Positions 11,301-23,349 of a stretch of 64,000 nucleotides of DNA are shown in pieces. Each line of letters starts with the position of its first letter. Position 1 is the stretch's first letter. The translations under genes were made by a program, and so were the position numbers. Under the pieces are notes generated by a model that was not told the origin of the DNA, made no database searches, and saw nothing but the letters and a program-made list of their open reading frames with translations. Source of the stretch: Pseudovirgaria hyperparasitica (taxonomy: Eukaryota; Ascomycota; Dothideomycetes; Acrospermales; Acrospermaceae); contig NW_022985550.1 of the NCBI RefSeq assembly GCF_010093815.1, positions 1,377,074 to 1,441,073 of the forward strand, in the 5' to 3' direction.

Positions 11301-13535
11301 CCCGGATCCTTTCAGGAAATTCACGAGGGCTCTCGTATGAATCGTTTTCGCTACACATTCGTCAAACAGCAGCGCTCTTCCGGATTTTCTTTTGCTGAGT
11401 CTCAGCTTGTCAAAGGAGAGCCAGTTGTTGTGTCTGATGAAAATGGGCACTATTACCTAGCGAAAGGTTTCGTCGAAGGTGTCCACAAGAAAAGAATCAC
11501 AGTGAGACTGGACAGAGCACTACATAACGCACGAAGGCGCAAGTCTGGGTTCAACGCTGAGAACAATCAGGTTTTTGCAGGAATTACAGAGTTACCTGGA
11601 CCGGGTCCATCGACAACAGACTTTCAAGAGGAACAGATCGTGTACCGCCTCGACAAAGATGAATTCGAGAACGGCATGGGTGTACCTCGCAACAATCTCA
11701 TCCAGCTCATGAACAGGAATGCAACAGGACCTGACCTTAGATCTCTCATCGTTGACCAGATGCCACCAAAATTCAGACCAAGTACGACCACCTGCTCCTT
11801 AGGCAGTCAAGCTGCAAATCTCAACCAGGATCAGAAGGCTGCCATCGGAAAGGTTATGTCTGCGCAAAACTATGCCCTTGTCCTTGGAATGCCTGGAACA
11901 GGCAAAACAACGACTATCGCGCAGATTATCCGTGCCCTTGTGAACCGTGGCAAGACCGTCTTGTTAACATCTTTCCAGCACAGCGCGGTAGATAATATTC
12001 TGCTCAAAATACGTGAGGATAACATAGGGATACTTCGACTCGGCGCTGTGACAAAGGTTCATCCCGAGGTAAAGGAATTCGCCATTCTCGCCGAGCAACC
12101 TAAAAAATCTTTGGAAGAAGTCGAACGTGCATGGACGGATCCCCCGATAGTCGCTTCAACCTGCCTAAAAGTCGATCATCCGATATTCACAAGAAGACAG
12201 TTTGACTACTGTATCGTGGACGAAGCCTCTCAAATTACACTGCCTGTCTGCCTTGGACCTATACGTATGGCACGTACTTTCGTTCTTGTTGGCGACCATT
12301 ATCAACTTCCACCGTTGGTACGCAATAGAGAAGCCCTCGCTGGCGGCTTAGATCAGTCCTTGTTTCGCATTTTATGCGAGCAGCACCCCGAAGCGATGGT
12401 CAATCTTGAGCACCAGTATCGAATGAACGCCGACATCATGGCCATTGCTAATACACTTATCTACTCCGGACGACTCAAGTGTGGCTCGAGAATTGTCGCA
12501 AACCGCAAACTCGATATCCCGGACGCTTCGACTGCTCTCGTCCGTTTTCATACACCATCCTCTTCATCAAAACCGGTTGTCTCACATTCAGCATGCCAGT
12601 CTGCCACTTCAGTCAATTGCCATCTCACTCGCTCGTTAGATCCGGAATCTCGCGTTATATTCTTGAATACTGATTCTCTTGGCCCGACCGCTCTGGAAGT
12701 GTCCTCATCATCTACTACCGCCACTCGCATTACTAATCCACTCGAAGCCATTCTTATTACACAAATATCATCCTTGCTTCTCTCTGCCGGTGTGCCAGGC
12801 TCAGAGATCGGTATCATAACGCCCCATCGCTCACAGCTGTCCCTGCTTAAATCGCACGTCCGCTTCATCTCTCATGCCGGCGCGAGCCAGATTGAGCTCA
12901 ACACTGCAGACAAATACCAGGGCCGCGATAAAGAAGTCATCTTAGTATCTTTTGTACGAAACAATGAGGCTCGAGATGTAGGCGAGTTGTTGCGCGACGC
13001 TAGGCGCGTGAATGTTGCTGTAACCCGTGCACGTAGTAAGTTGATCATGGTTGGAGGCCGCAAGACGCTCGAAGGTGATAAGCTGCTCAAACAGCTCGTC
13101 GGGCTGTGCGATGACAGACAATGGACGTTCAATCTGCAAGCCGGATGTGTCGAAGGCCATTCATTCGAAGATCTGGGCACGACACAGACCACTGCCGCGG
13201 CTGGAGCCACACAGACGTCTCCTATTCAAGCTCCGATGTCGCGGACACCGCAAGCGTTAGTCTTCACAGATGATGGGCGGCTCGTCAGCCCGGAGAAGAA
13301 GAGGACCGCGAGGTCTCAGACGGCTAGGAAGGCGCTGAGTCCGCTCAAGGCAGCATCGATCAACGCTCGCAGGGGACAGGCAGCACCAGATTCGTCGATG
13401 CAAATATTAAGCTCGGGAAGTCAGAAGGGGAGGATAAAGATGAAGAAGCCATTAAAGGGAACTATGCATGGAATGCTAGAAGGGTTTTTGCATACAAGAC
13501 CGGTCTTGAAAGATTTAATGAATGATGCGGCGTAA
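8355..13535 (+). CDS. DNA2: DNA replication ATP-dependent helicase/nuclease Dna2
   Basis: Four exons (8355-9863, 9933-10010, 10068-10562, 10608-13535) give 1669 residues. Order of parts: a long disordered N-terminal region with PPSKRTK basic patches and three acidic repeats (about residues 345-361, 406-429, 466-487); the conserved RQSWFDSQC segment; a RecB-type nuclease with Cys in SSECVRRSVL (about 600), catalytic FELKTGR (about 754) and the Fe-S cysteines CDTCKVRDPC (about 836); then an SF1B helicase with Walker A GMPGTGKTTT, Walker B DEASQITLP, LVGDHYQLPP, EHQYRMN, DKYQGRDKEVILVSFVR and VAVTRARSKLIMVG. Known role: cleavage of long Okazaki flaps and resection of double-strand breaks with RPA and Sgs1/BLM. 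The basic C-terminal tail is poorly conserved. The start is the first ATG before PPIPPSKRTKSKLKAFQFID, a recognisable PIP/NLS-like beginning. Confidence 0.95.
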
Positions 13536-14468
13536 CTGTGGGTTTCAAGAATTGGCTAACTGTTTGGTTATGGAGCTTGACTATGGAATTTGGTTATGGT
13601 GTGCAGACACGTTTTGGTTTGTGCGATTGCATACACACTGCTGAAACTTGTGCCGATGTTAGCTCAATCATTCAGATAGACCTGTACGATCGTGTTTGTG
13701 AGACAAGCTCTGCTATCATCATTGAATGACTTCTTACTGTGTGGTGAGCTCGCCGTTAATTAGCTGTAGAAGCTAAATATACTTCAACACACAGTATTTC
13801 TCGATAAGCACACTTGAAATCTCTCTTGGCGGTAAAAGTGAGTGTGAAACTCCTCCGTTGAATCGCTTATCCTGGTAAATGTAGCGGTAATTAGGCGTTC
13901 GGAAATAAATGTTTAATGCTTTCGAACCGTGTATCATTGCATGCTCCCGATCTGATCTCGAGTCAGTTTCACTTTCCAATCTAAGATTATGTGTTGGGAG
14001 CTGATTCATGTGAATGAATGTGACAAATATCAGATTTGACATACTACGGCTACGCTGGTTCGAAGCCCTCAGACAACCCTATTAATATTCCTTGTCGATA
14101 CCAGCTGTATCGAGTAGCAAGTACCTGAGTTCGCGCTCTCTTTCTCATAACATTGCAGCTGCGATTCATGAGCGGATCCTTTCGCTCTTTTGCTTCCTCA
14201 TTGCCCAATCTTTCAGAAAGGAGATATTGCAAAATGTGTCGACGATCCTCAAGCTCAACGAAGACGCAAAAGTCATGAGCCTCAAAAGTAATGCTGTAAA
14301 AGTGCAGCAAGGCTATGTCTAGCTTAGCCCTGTTATATGAACTCCTGAATCGTCATAGATTATTTAACTTGAATTTCATTACGCGTCGCTATTGAGGCTG
14401 TATATCGCTCTTCATCATCGTTCACCCTGGAGTATGCTATAACAAGATCGACGTGCAGTCCATGATCA
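13536..14468. other. Intergenic, convergent 3' ends of DNA2 and the P450
   Basis: The two flanking genes converge, so this AT-leaning stretch should contain 3' UTRs and terminators. Small open frames give no recognisable product. No RNA gene or repeat stands out. Confidence 0.5.
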
Positions 14469-16213
14469 CTACCAACCAGGCACTCTCGTCAAATGAATCC
14501 TCAGTCCGCCCCTCGGCTTCGTCGTCACCGCCCCGGTGATTTCCACATCTCCATTGTCTCCAGCTAATCGGTTGACCTCAAATCTCCCCAGAATCGACGC
14601 CAACACACATCTCAACTCTGCCTTAGCAAAGTCGCGTCCAATACAGGCTCTCTGTCCATGCAAGAACGTGATCTCGCAGTAATTCGATTCCGCTCCGCCG
14701 TGCCTATTTGGCCTCATCGTCCCATCCTCCAACCTGTCAATCCATCTCTCCGGACGCAGCTTATCGGCTTCGGGGCCCCAGAAGTGTGGATTGCGATTGA
14801 TGGCCCATGGCACGACGAGGACGAGTGTATCAGCGGGGATGACTTGGCCCGCGAGTGTGGTCTGGCGGATGGACTCCCGTAGTGTTGTGGGAACCGCGGG
14901 GAAGAGACGAAGAATCTCCTCGCAGAGACCATTGAGGTATGGAAACGACTCGAACTCGTGCCACTGTGGGCAGTCTGCGAGTTCGAAGCTCGCTGCGTCG
15001 GCGCCTTCAGGGACTTTGATGCCGGCGCGTATCTCGTCGCGGATGAGCTTCTGGTAGTGCTTGTTTTCGGCGAGGGTGAGGAGGTGCATGGCCCAGCTGA
15101 TGGATGAGCCGGTGGTCTCGTGGCCAGCGGCGATGAAAGTGAGCATCTGGTCGACGAGCTCGTCGTTCGTAAAGTCACCGCTTTCGATGATGTTGGTCAA
15201 GATGGTGTGTTCGTTCTCGTGGTCGCGGCCCTTTTCCTTTTCGGCTCTGAGGCGAAGGACGCGCTGTTGATCCGCAAGGAGATCGTTGCAGAAGTTGCGG
15301 AGGTAAGCGCTCTGTGTTTGGACGACCCTGTTTGCTTCGACTGGGAGCAGCCTGGTCAGGGCTACGGGGAAGATGAGGTTCAACCCGAGGAACCGGACCA
15401 TATGAGGCTCAGGCTCGAGTATTGATGCGAATGACTGGGCTACAGGATGTTCTGAGGTGGTTAGAGAACGGAAGTTGCGTGACAAGGCACTGCGGCCGAT
15501 GATGTCGAGCGCCAAACGAGAGGCCCAGTCGCCAACCTCAACCTTGCCATTCTTGTCGCAGTCCTTTTGCATCTCCTGCAATAGTGTACCAGTCTCTTGC
15601 CACATGGCAGGGTACAGGGCACGGATATGCTTTACATTGAACGCTGGCACCAACGCTTTACGTTGTCTCTTGTGTACGTTTCCTTCGGTGGTAATGAGGC
15701 CATATCCAATGATACCCCCAAGGAAAGTGCGCAGTCCACTCGGTTTGACAAAGTCGTAGGTATTGGTCGACATCAGGTCTCGAAGAGCTGATGGTGATAT
15801 TGGGATAATGGTCTCAGGCATGAAGCGAAGTCCCTTGATATTGAGAATGTCGACATGCGGGTTCTCTGTCACCCACTTCAGAGGCGTTGAGCCTCGAGGA
15901 GACTCGATTATCAGGTCATGATCCCGCCCAACCTGATTTTACGTGGTCAGCGAAGCACTCATATGCTACCTGAGGGCAGACTTACCGGAATCGTTACAGT
16001 TGGAAGTGTGCGTAGAGGGCTCCGATATCGAGGATAGAAAAAGCGGGCATCAAGTATGAGGCCAACTAAAGATATGGTGACTGAAAGAACGCCCAAATAC
16101 GGTACTATACCAGCGACATGTCTTTCTAATACCTTTGCAGAAGCCCACCAGAGGACAGTAGAGACCACGGTGAGGCGGAAGAGGAAGTAGAAGAAGGTAT
16201 AGAGTGGCAACAT
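14469..16213 (-). CDS. Cytochrome P450 monooxygenase, microsomal type
   Basis: Two exons, 16213-15986 and 15932-14469, with a 53-bp intron, give 563 residues. The N terminus has two hydrophobic segments (about residues 1-25 and 35-60), consistent with ER anchoring. Standard motifs are present: the I-helix oxygen-binding AGHETTGSS, the K-helix ExxR in EILRLFPAVPTTLRES, LRPERW, and the heme-binding loop FLHGQRACIGRDFAKAEL, which fits FxxGxRxCxG with its axial cysteine. The residues before the I-helix (RKALVPAFNVKHIRALYPAMW) resemble the CYP4/CYP3-like fungal clans, but I cannot assign a family number or a substrate. The first in-frame ATG (MLPLYTFFYF) was taken as start. The neighbours, a DNA helicase and a chloride channel, give no hint of a metabolite cluster. 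Confidence 0.9.
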
Positions 16214-16772
16214 TATCAAAGGACTGTCTTGAAGTCACTACTAACTTTTGAGGACGACATACCAGACTTTTCTCTCTCTATTTATCCTTCATCATAACAC
16301 ACGATACTTCCACTGCATCACGAAATAGCATGTGAAAACCTTCTCCACACGAGCCTCATCAGGCATAGCTCGAACCTTAGGCATCATTCAAGCTGGGGTT
16401 TTCACGTGAAAATGCCTATTTTTTTCGCAAGACTATCCTATAGTGAGCAGTGCAAAAACGTTTCATCTCAGCAACCGGGACCGGAAATCATCACGCGTAC
16501 CGATCATGACGAAAGTAATGGCATACCAGCTAAATCTTACGCGTGGAAGTGGTATTGGCTTGCATGTGATTGTGGTTTTGACAGGCAACCGTTCGCAAGG
16601 TGTGCCGGAATTGGTATGGTGCGGACAAGCTGCCCAGGTTTTGTGTGTTTCCCAGGGAGCTAAGAAGGCGAGCGGATGAACAAACAGGTGGATGGGATGC
16701 TGGGGTAATTGGTTTCATTAATAGCGTTTTTGTTCAACATCAAATATAGTTCATGAATGCGTCAAACCTACC
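16214..16772. promoter_or_regulatory. P450 upstream region
   Basis: This 559-bp interval lies between the P450 start codon and the 5S gene and must contain the P450 promoter. A CT-rich run near 16261-16290 lies just upstream of the start. Small open frames have no recognisable product. Confidence 0.45.
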
Positions 16773-16891
16773 ACATTCGGCCATACCAACCAGAAAGCAA
16801 GCGGTCCCGTTCGCTCCCGCCTATTTAAGCTGGTTAGGGGTGGATTAGTAGTTAGGTGGGTGACCACTAGCGAATACCCACTGCTGAATGT
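16773..16891 (+). rRNA. 5S ribosomal RNA gene (dispersed copy)
   Basis: A 119-nt block matches the fungal 5S layout. The first nine bases ACATTCGGC (16773-16781) pair with GCTGAATGT (16883-16891) to close helix I. CCAACCAG (16786-16793) pairs with 16830-16838 around one bulged A to give helix II. The internal promoter region contains the near-invariant AGTAGTTAGGTGGGTGACCA and CACTAGCGAA blocks. A run of four T starts at the 3' end, the usual RNA polymerase III terminator. Compared with the Neurospora sequence as I remember it, the terminal stem differs on both strands but still pairs, which suggests a functional gene and not a decayed copy. Dispersed single 5S genes are normal in filamentous ascomycetes. 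Confidence 0.9.
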
Positions 16892-17601
16892 TTTGTATTT
16901 TTACACGTTCTAATAATAATATTCCAGGGAATCATGTTGGAAAAGTTTTTAGACTTATGCATTTATTTTGTGAGAATGACGTACGCGTAATGCGAGATCA
17001 TTACATTGTTCATGTTTATCATCGTGCAAGTGTGGCAGCACTTAGCGTGCTAGCATTTGATATCCATCGGGCAGCCCGCCGTCTGTCCTAAGCAAGGTCT
17101 ATAATAATACTCATAACTAGAATGTAGGCTTAATAACATTAAGCACATCTCCAAGAATTCCATATACTTATAAAATATTCCATGGAGATAGGGCAAATTC
17201 ACACGAAATCTAGATTCCTACAACGTGCGCCGCGATCCCGAAGCGGATCGGCGCGCGCCACGGTCGATCGATCGGGATGATATCGTTGGGGAACTGATAA
17301 GCATCGACTGATAAGAGTTATCTATTATTTGGATTGTAAAAAGTTGGGCAGATCACGCTGAGCATGAAAAGGTTCTCCTCTGCTGCTCTACGCCTATAGC
17401 TTCGTATGAGGTTGTTCGTTTGTAGTTCTCCAGATATGCTATGTCGATACTACGCTCTTAAGTTCTGTGACCTTGGTCTATGATACGCTCTTCGGTTTTA
17501 CGGACTTGTCTCTGAGGATAGTGGTTGCTCGCTGAACTTTGTTTCCTTCTCAAATTCTGTAGAATAAATTCCTCACTCCGTTTCGATTCTACTTGATCAG
17601 A
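16892..17601. promoter_or_regulatory. CLC channel upstream region with a GC-rich island
   Basis: This 710-bp interval lies between the 5S gene and the chloride-channel start. Most is AT-rich, but 17221-17275 is a sharp GC-rich island with short palindromes (GGCGCGCGCC, CGATCGATCG). The channel promoter must be here. No gene was recognised. Confidence 0.45.
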
Positions 17602-20120
17602 ATGGGAGACAACGCCACCCCAGAACGACCACACTCGCCCACCGAGCGCACCTCCCTCCTCCATAACCACATCCTCGAAACGTCCCACGACCACATCGAC
17701 GAAGAAGCGACCTCGCACGTATCCAAAGAAGAGCCTGCCCTCGCAGAATCCTCCATTGGCGAACGTATCCCTTACAATGACTACACAACCATAGACTGGC
17801 TGCACGACCTGGTGAAGTCGACCTACCGACAACGCACTCTACACGCAACGACCTCACGCTGGTACCGTTATGTACTGATCCCGCTCGATGCTTTGACAGG
17901 CTGGGTTGCAGTTGCATTGATCGGGACACTGACAGCGGTAGTCGCATTTGCGGTCGATGTCGCGGAAGCCACTGTGAGCGACTGGAAATTGGGATATTGC
18001 AAGCCGGCGCCGTGGAAGACGCGTGGAGGCTGTTGTCAGAGGAGGACACCATTGCTTCCTCTGAGCGATGGTGTGTATCGAGGGTCTGAAAAAGGAGGTG
18101 CTGAGAACACCTGCTCAGATTATGTTATGTGGAGCTCGAGCTATGGCACATCTTTTGCCACATATGTGTGTATAGCTCTCGTGTATGGCGTTATTAGTGC
18201 ATCTGCAACCACCTTAACGAAGACAAATCTGCCGGCTGTACCGACTACGGCGAAGGCTTCCGTTAGCCACGAGAAACCTGCGCGGGGGAAAGTTATGTTT
18301 ATGGCTGCTGGGTCTGGTATTCCGGAGATCAAAACAATACTATCTGGATTCGTTATTCCGAACTTTCTCTCATTGAAAGTACTATTGGTCAAGGCATTCG
18401 GCGCAGTCTTCATTGTAGCCACAGGAGCTTGTCTGGGCAAAGAGGGTCCGTTTGTGCATATTTCGACATGTGTAGGGTACTTGGTAGCTTCGTGCGTTCC
18501 GAAGTACCGCGATAATGGACGGAAGATGAGGGAGATACTGGGCGCAGCATGTGCAGCTGGGCTCAGTGTAGCATTCGGAGCACCACTAGGAGGCGTACTA
18601 TTCAGCTAGTATGTTGTACCTATCCCAGTAGGAAAGAGAGATACTAATCGTACCTGCTCTAGTGAGGAGATTAGTACCTTCTTTCCAAGAAAAGTGCTGT
18701 GGAGGGCATTTTTGTGCTCCTTGTTCGCGGCCATGGTTTTGAAAGCTTTGAACCCTAATGGAACTGGTAAACTGTAAGACTGTGACCTGCCTGGCTCCTC
18801 AGATGATCTTGCTGACATGTTACTGGCTCGAAGCGTCCTGTTTGAGACGAACTATGGTACTAGTTATCAACCGGTACATTATCTGGTTTTCGTCGCTCTT
18901 GGAATCGCTGGTGGTGTTTTTGGAGGAGTCTTCTGCCGAATGAACTTTCTGTGGAGTCGTTGGTTTAGGTCATTTCCAGTGATCAAGAACCACCCAGTGT
19001 TCGAAGTCTTCCTGGTAGTTCTGACTACGACTTTGTTGCAGTATCCAAACACCTTGACTAGAGAACCGGGCGATACCATAATCAAGAATCTACTCGTTGA
19101 TTGTCGCAACGCAGAGACTACAGACACTTACGTTCGTAGAAGCGAGACGGGAGACGGTAGTGACAGATATGTTGGGTTTCTGGTGTACGGAACTCTGGTG
19201 AAACTGGTCCTCACCATTGTGACATTCGGCTGCAAAGTCCCTTCAGGCGTAATCATCCCGGCGTTGGATGGAGGAGCATTCTTTGGCCGGTTGATAGGTC
19301 AAGCAATACCTGGTATTTCACCTGGAATCTTTGCGATGGTAGGTGCAGGAGCGTTCCTGGCAGGTGTCTCGAGAATGACGCTATCGCTCGTCGTTATCAT
19401 GTTTGAAGTGAGTAGAGCCTACAATATGAAATAATTCATTTCTGACAAGGCGTAGCTGACTGGCGAGCTGGAATATGTTGTTCCACACATGATAGCAATT
19501 TTAGTGGCCAAATGGACTGCAGATTTGATATCAACAGAAGGCGTGTATGACCTTGCACAGACGGTACTCGGCCATCCATTCCTGGATCTCGATCATTCGC
19601 TCAAGCTGGTACAAGGCCAACAGATTCCATTGCTCGTGGAGGAACTCATACCGCCACGTCAGACAATGGATGAAATTACAGTCCACCTGCCGGCTAGCAA
19701 CACTGTCCCGCGAGGGCTACTTGAGAAGAAACTGGCGCAACTCCACCGTCGTGGGCTTCTGGATGCAGGGCTCGTCCTTGTTAATGGATCCAATATGTTC
19801 CAGGGTTACATTGGTGAAGGAGAACTTGATTTCGGTCTCAATCAAGTTGGAAGTCCGTGCGAGCCGGAAGTTGACGTTCGCCTGCTCGGTGTACCTTATA
19901 TCAATCCAGATGAGGATGGGACAACGGAGATTGATCTTACGACATATGTTGATCGAACAGTGCCGTTGATTAGTGCTAAAGCACCATTAGAGTAGCCATC
20001 GAAATGTTTGGTAAGCTTGGTCTTCGACATCTTTGTGTCATTGAGGAGGGCACAGGACAGCTTGTGGGATTCATTATCAAGAAAAGACTTGTCAGCTTTC
20101 TAGATAGCTTGGCATACTAA
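17602..20120 (+). CDS. GEF1: CLC-type voltage-gated chloride channel/antiporter, 3' frameshift
   Basis: Exons 17602-18608, 18663-18773, 18834-19407 and 19456 onward. Key motifs: GSGIPEIKTILSG, GKEGPFVHIS with the gating glutamate, PLGGVLFSYEEIS, and VPSGVIIPALDGGAFFGRL. A C-terminal CBS pair follows. Known role: chloride transport in Golgi, endosome and vacuole membranes that supports acidification and copper loading. The open frame stops at 19993-19995 after ISAKAPLE (743 residues). The family sequence continues at once in another frame as AIEMFGKLGLRHLCVIEEG to a stop at 20118-20120. This fits loss of one base between 19990 and 19995 and would remove about 42 residues of the second CBS domain. 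An assembly error or a real truncation are both possible; I see no intron that would restore the frame. The ATG at 17602 gives MGDNATPERP. Confidence 0.88.
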
Positions 20121-21298
20121 ACATGAGACAGCAATATATAAAGTACAAGATTCGGCACTAGACTTTTGCTGCCTACCTCCGAGATCAGCTGTTCTGTTGT
20201 CGCAACATCCTGGACATGTCTCGTGATGCGAGCAGCTAGAATAAGCGATTAACCCATGTCTTTCTGCTGCATATGCTTTGGCGGGAGGTCGTGTAGAACC
20301 TCGCCTAGTGAAAAGTTAAGGTCACGCGCAAGTTGTAACACAACACGGGCCCACTCGATGCATACCCTCCTTCTATGGCAGAGATGGCGAAGTTCGCCGC
20401 CGGACAATTATGCTCAAGCGCCGAAATGGACCGCGCATATCGAATGTAGACTGTGGATATCCTTAGACGAGTAGAAGTCACGGATTGAGTCTGTGAATGT
20501 GTGCTGCTCGAGCTTGCGATGCGGAGGCCAGCTAGAACATTTTTTTCCTGTACATGGAGCCATTCGATCGGGCTACGGAATTCCAAACATCCGTATACTC
20601 CAGAGACTGTGGGCTTGATGGCATTTCAACATCGTCCTGGGTATCGCTCACCATACGCAAATCGATATGGATGATTCATTCCAGGTAGTCACGATCGTCT
20701 CGGACTTGAGTGTTGCCATATCCGTATGTACGTGACAAGGCTGATATGAGTTTGCATGGTGAAGTCGCCGCCGAGCTTGAGCTGCGGTAGGGGTGAGAAG
20801 AAAACATCTGTATGTCAGGGGTGTCAATTAGTACCAGCCTACATGCCTCGTAGACTGATGATTCGGTCGCCACCAAGCCAGCAGTGTCAAGTTTACCCAT
20901 GTCTTCTGTCGAGATGATCCGCGTTCGGGTGGCAGAGTGGCCGTCCAGTCCGCCCGGGTTAACAGCTTCATCAGCGGCTGGACAAAGATTCTCGTTCCTC
21001 GCTTAGAACTACTTAGGCGGCGCGTGCAGGTTGACGGGAGGGGCTGCCTCTGTGCCTTCTTAAATAAGCAGGCGTGGTCTCGCTGTACCGAGGGTTCGAC
21101 CAGTGTCGACCAGCTTCCCATCGCTCATGTTTTGAGGACATTTCTGTCTTGCTGTTTATTGTGTATGTGCTGTGTTGTGGGCAAGATAGCGCTGTGTTTT
21201 GACAGCGCCTGTGTGTAGCCTACATTGAGGGCCTCAGGCAGCTAGAGTCCTCGTTGCACAGCCAATCAGACGGTGAATTTCGGCCCGCAGTTGATGAA
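20121..21298. other. Intergenic, CLC 3' flank and MFS upstream region
   Basis: This 1178-bp stretch precedes the MFS gene and holds its promoter. Minus-strand frames at 20305-20586 and 20828-21121 are open but have no recognisable domain and no zinc-cluster motif, so I do not call them genes. No repeat or RNA was recognised. Confidence 0.45.
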
Positions 21299-23349
21299 AT
21301 GGTACTGGCGTCGACGGCAAATTCCATCTCTCCCATGCCTAGCCAGAGCGACAGCAACAATAGCATCGACCATGGCACCGGACGCTCGCGGCCAACGTCA
21401 GCTAAGCACAACGTGAGTGGTCAAGATGAGTCCACAGCGATTGGCACAGCACTTCATGTCCCGGAAAAAGACGCTGCCGCTCCTATCATCGGAGAACTCG
21501 TTTCGGAGACCAAAGCCGAAGAAGATACTTCCCCTGAGCATCATGAGTCCGAAGTAGAAAATACCGCCAATCACCTGCACGGAATTCCTCTGGTCATTCT
21601 TACTATCGGTTTGTGTCTAGCAACACTGACTGTTGCCCTGGACAATAGCATCATCGCTGTAAGCCACTCATCTCAGCACCACACTCTGCTCTGGCCGTGC
21701 TGATCATATCAGACTGCGATCCCTCGCATCACAAGCGACTTTGATTCATTTGACGATGCCGGATGGTATGGCTCGTCATATCTTTTGACAACGACTGCAT
21801 TGCAGCCAAGCTTTGGGAAGGTCTATTCTCAATACAACGTGAAATGGACCTACATGATAGCTTTATTGCTGTTCGAGATAGGTTCCGTGATCTGTGCAGC
21901 GGCACCAAACTCTGTTGCTCTCATTGTTGGCCGTGCAGTCGCTGGAGGAGGAGCTGCTGCCCTCTTTAGTGGCGCGATGACCATCGTTGCCTTCTCCGTT
22001 CCGCTGCACCGACGAGCAATTTACATCGCGGCCTTATCGAGCATGTTCGGCATAGCCTCTGTTATAGGACCTATACTCGGAGGCGTCTTCACAGATCGAT
22101 TGACATGGAGATGGTGCTTTTGGATCAACCTTCCGATCGGAGGTGTCGCCATTGTTGCCGTGTTTTTATTCTTCAACAACCCGAAGCGTCCTGAGAACAC
22201 GCTCACGAATAAACAAAAACTGAAAGAGATCGACACTCTTGGAGCTTTATTTCTAATTGGTGCAATAGTTTGTCTACTCCTTGCCCTACAGTGGGGTGGC
22301 ACTACGTATCCATGGGGGAACTCGAAAGTATGGGGAAACCTACTTGGCTTCGGACTTCTCTTGATCGTATTCGTTACCATTCAATGGAAGCGAGGAGACA
22401 AGGCAACTCTGCCTCCACGAATTCTGCTGCGTCAGAGGACGGTACTGGCATCCGCCCTGTTCTCGACATGCCTTGCTATAGCGCTCTACAGCCATGTAAG
22501 AGATTACCTTTCACTTGGCTATAAATGTCCTACTTGATAGTAGAGCATTGAGTTCGGCCACACACCTTCCCCCACCGTCCTTCTCTTTTCATATCAAAAT
22601 TGAGATTTGACCATTTCTGATGACTAACCACGACAGATATTCTACTTGCCGTACTACTTTCAGAGTGTCAAAGGAACAACTGCCGAGGAAAGTGGAATTC
22701 GTTGCATCCCCTATCTAATCGCGGTCACTCTGGCTTCGATAGTAACTGGCGTGGCCATCACCTATCTGGGCTATTACAGCCCTTTCACTTGGATTGGTGC
22801 AGCTATTTTTGCAATCGGAAGCGGTCTGCTGTATACGCTTCGCGTTAATTCCTCGTCTGGTACCTGGATAGGATACGAAATAATGGCTGGTATGTTGTTC
22901 TTAAAATCCTTCTTCTCCTAGTATCAATCTGATGATCACCAGGTTGGGGTTCTGGGATGTGTGTACAGATCCCTTTCGTTGCCGTGCAAGTTGTGACCTC
23001 GGAGAAAGACATGCCTGTTGCCAATGCTATTGCAATCTTTTTCAACTCTCTCGGGGGTGCTGTCTCAATTAGCATTACCCAGAACATCTTCGCGAACACA
23101 CTTTCAAAGGAGCTAGCCAGTAGAGCACCTGAAGTGAATGCGCCGCTGATCATCGCCTCAGGGGCTACGCAGCTTCGTACCTTGGTTCCGCCTCGACTGT
23201 TACCACAAGTGCTTGATGCATACATGAAAGGGATTACGACTGCATTTGTATTGCCCATTGCAGCTGCTTGTCTAGCATTTCTTAGCTCGACGCTGTTCGA
23301 ATGGAAGAGCATAAAAGGCAAGAAGCTTGCTATGGGGGGAGGTGTGTGA
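21299..23349 (+). CDS. MFS drug:H+ antiporter, DHA2-type (14 helices)
   Basis: Exons 21299-21658, 21713-22495, 22637-22889 and 22943-23349 give 600 residues. About 100 hydrophilic N-terminal residues precede the membrane domain. Helix 1 reads LTVALDNSIIATAIPRITSD, the DHA2 motif D1 region. WYGSSYLL, GRAVAGGGAAALFSG and GVFTDRLTWRWCFWINLP follow, the last being a conserved 14-helix signature. Known role of relatives: proton-driven export of toxins, drugs or secondary metabolites at the plasma membrane. The substrate cannot be read from sequence. The intron at 22496-22636 is longer (141 bp) than its neighbours. The start is the first ATG; the open frame upstream of it uses only non-ATG codons. 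No biosynthetic genes flank it, so a cluster role is not supported. Confidence 0.92.

Noticed and set aside
14040-14075. GGTTCGAAGCC resembling a tRNA T-loop
   Set aside because: The flanking bases do not form the T-stem, and no acceptor stem or D-arm can be placed around it.
20305-21121. Possible eroded regulator gene on the minus strand beside the MFS transporter
   Set aside because: I searched the frames for a Zn2Cys6 cluster and conserved middle-domain text and found neither; one stretch resembling an intron is not enough.
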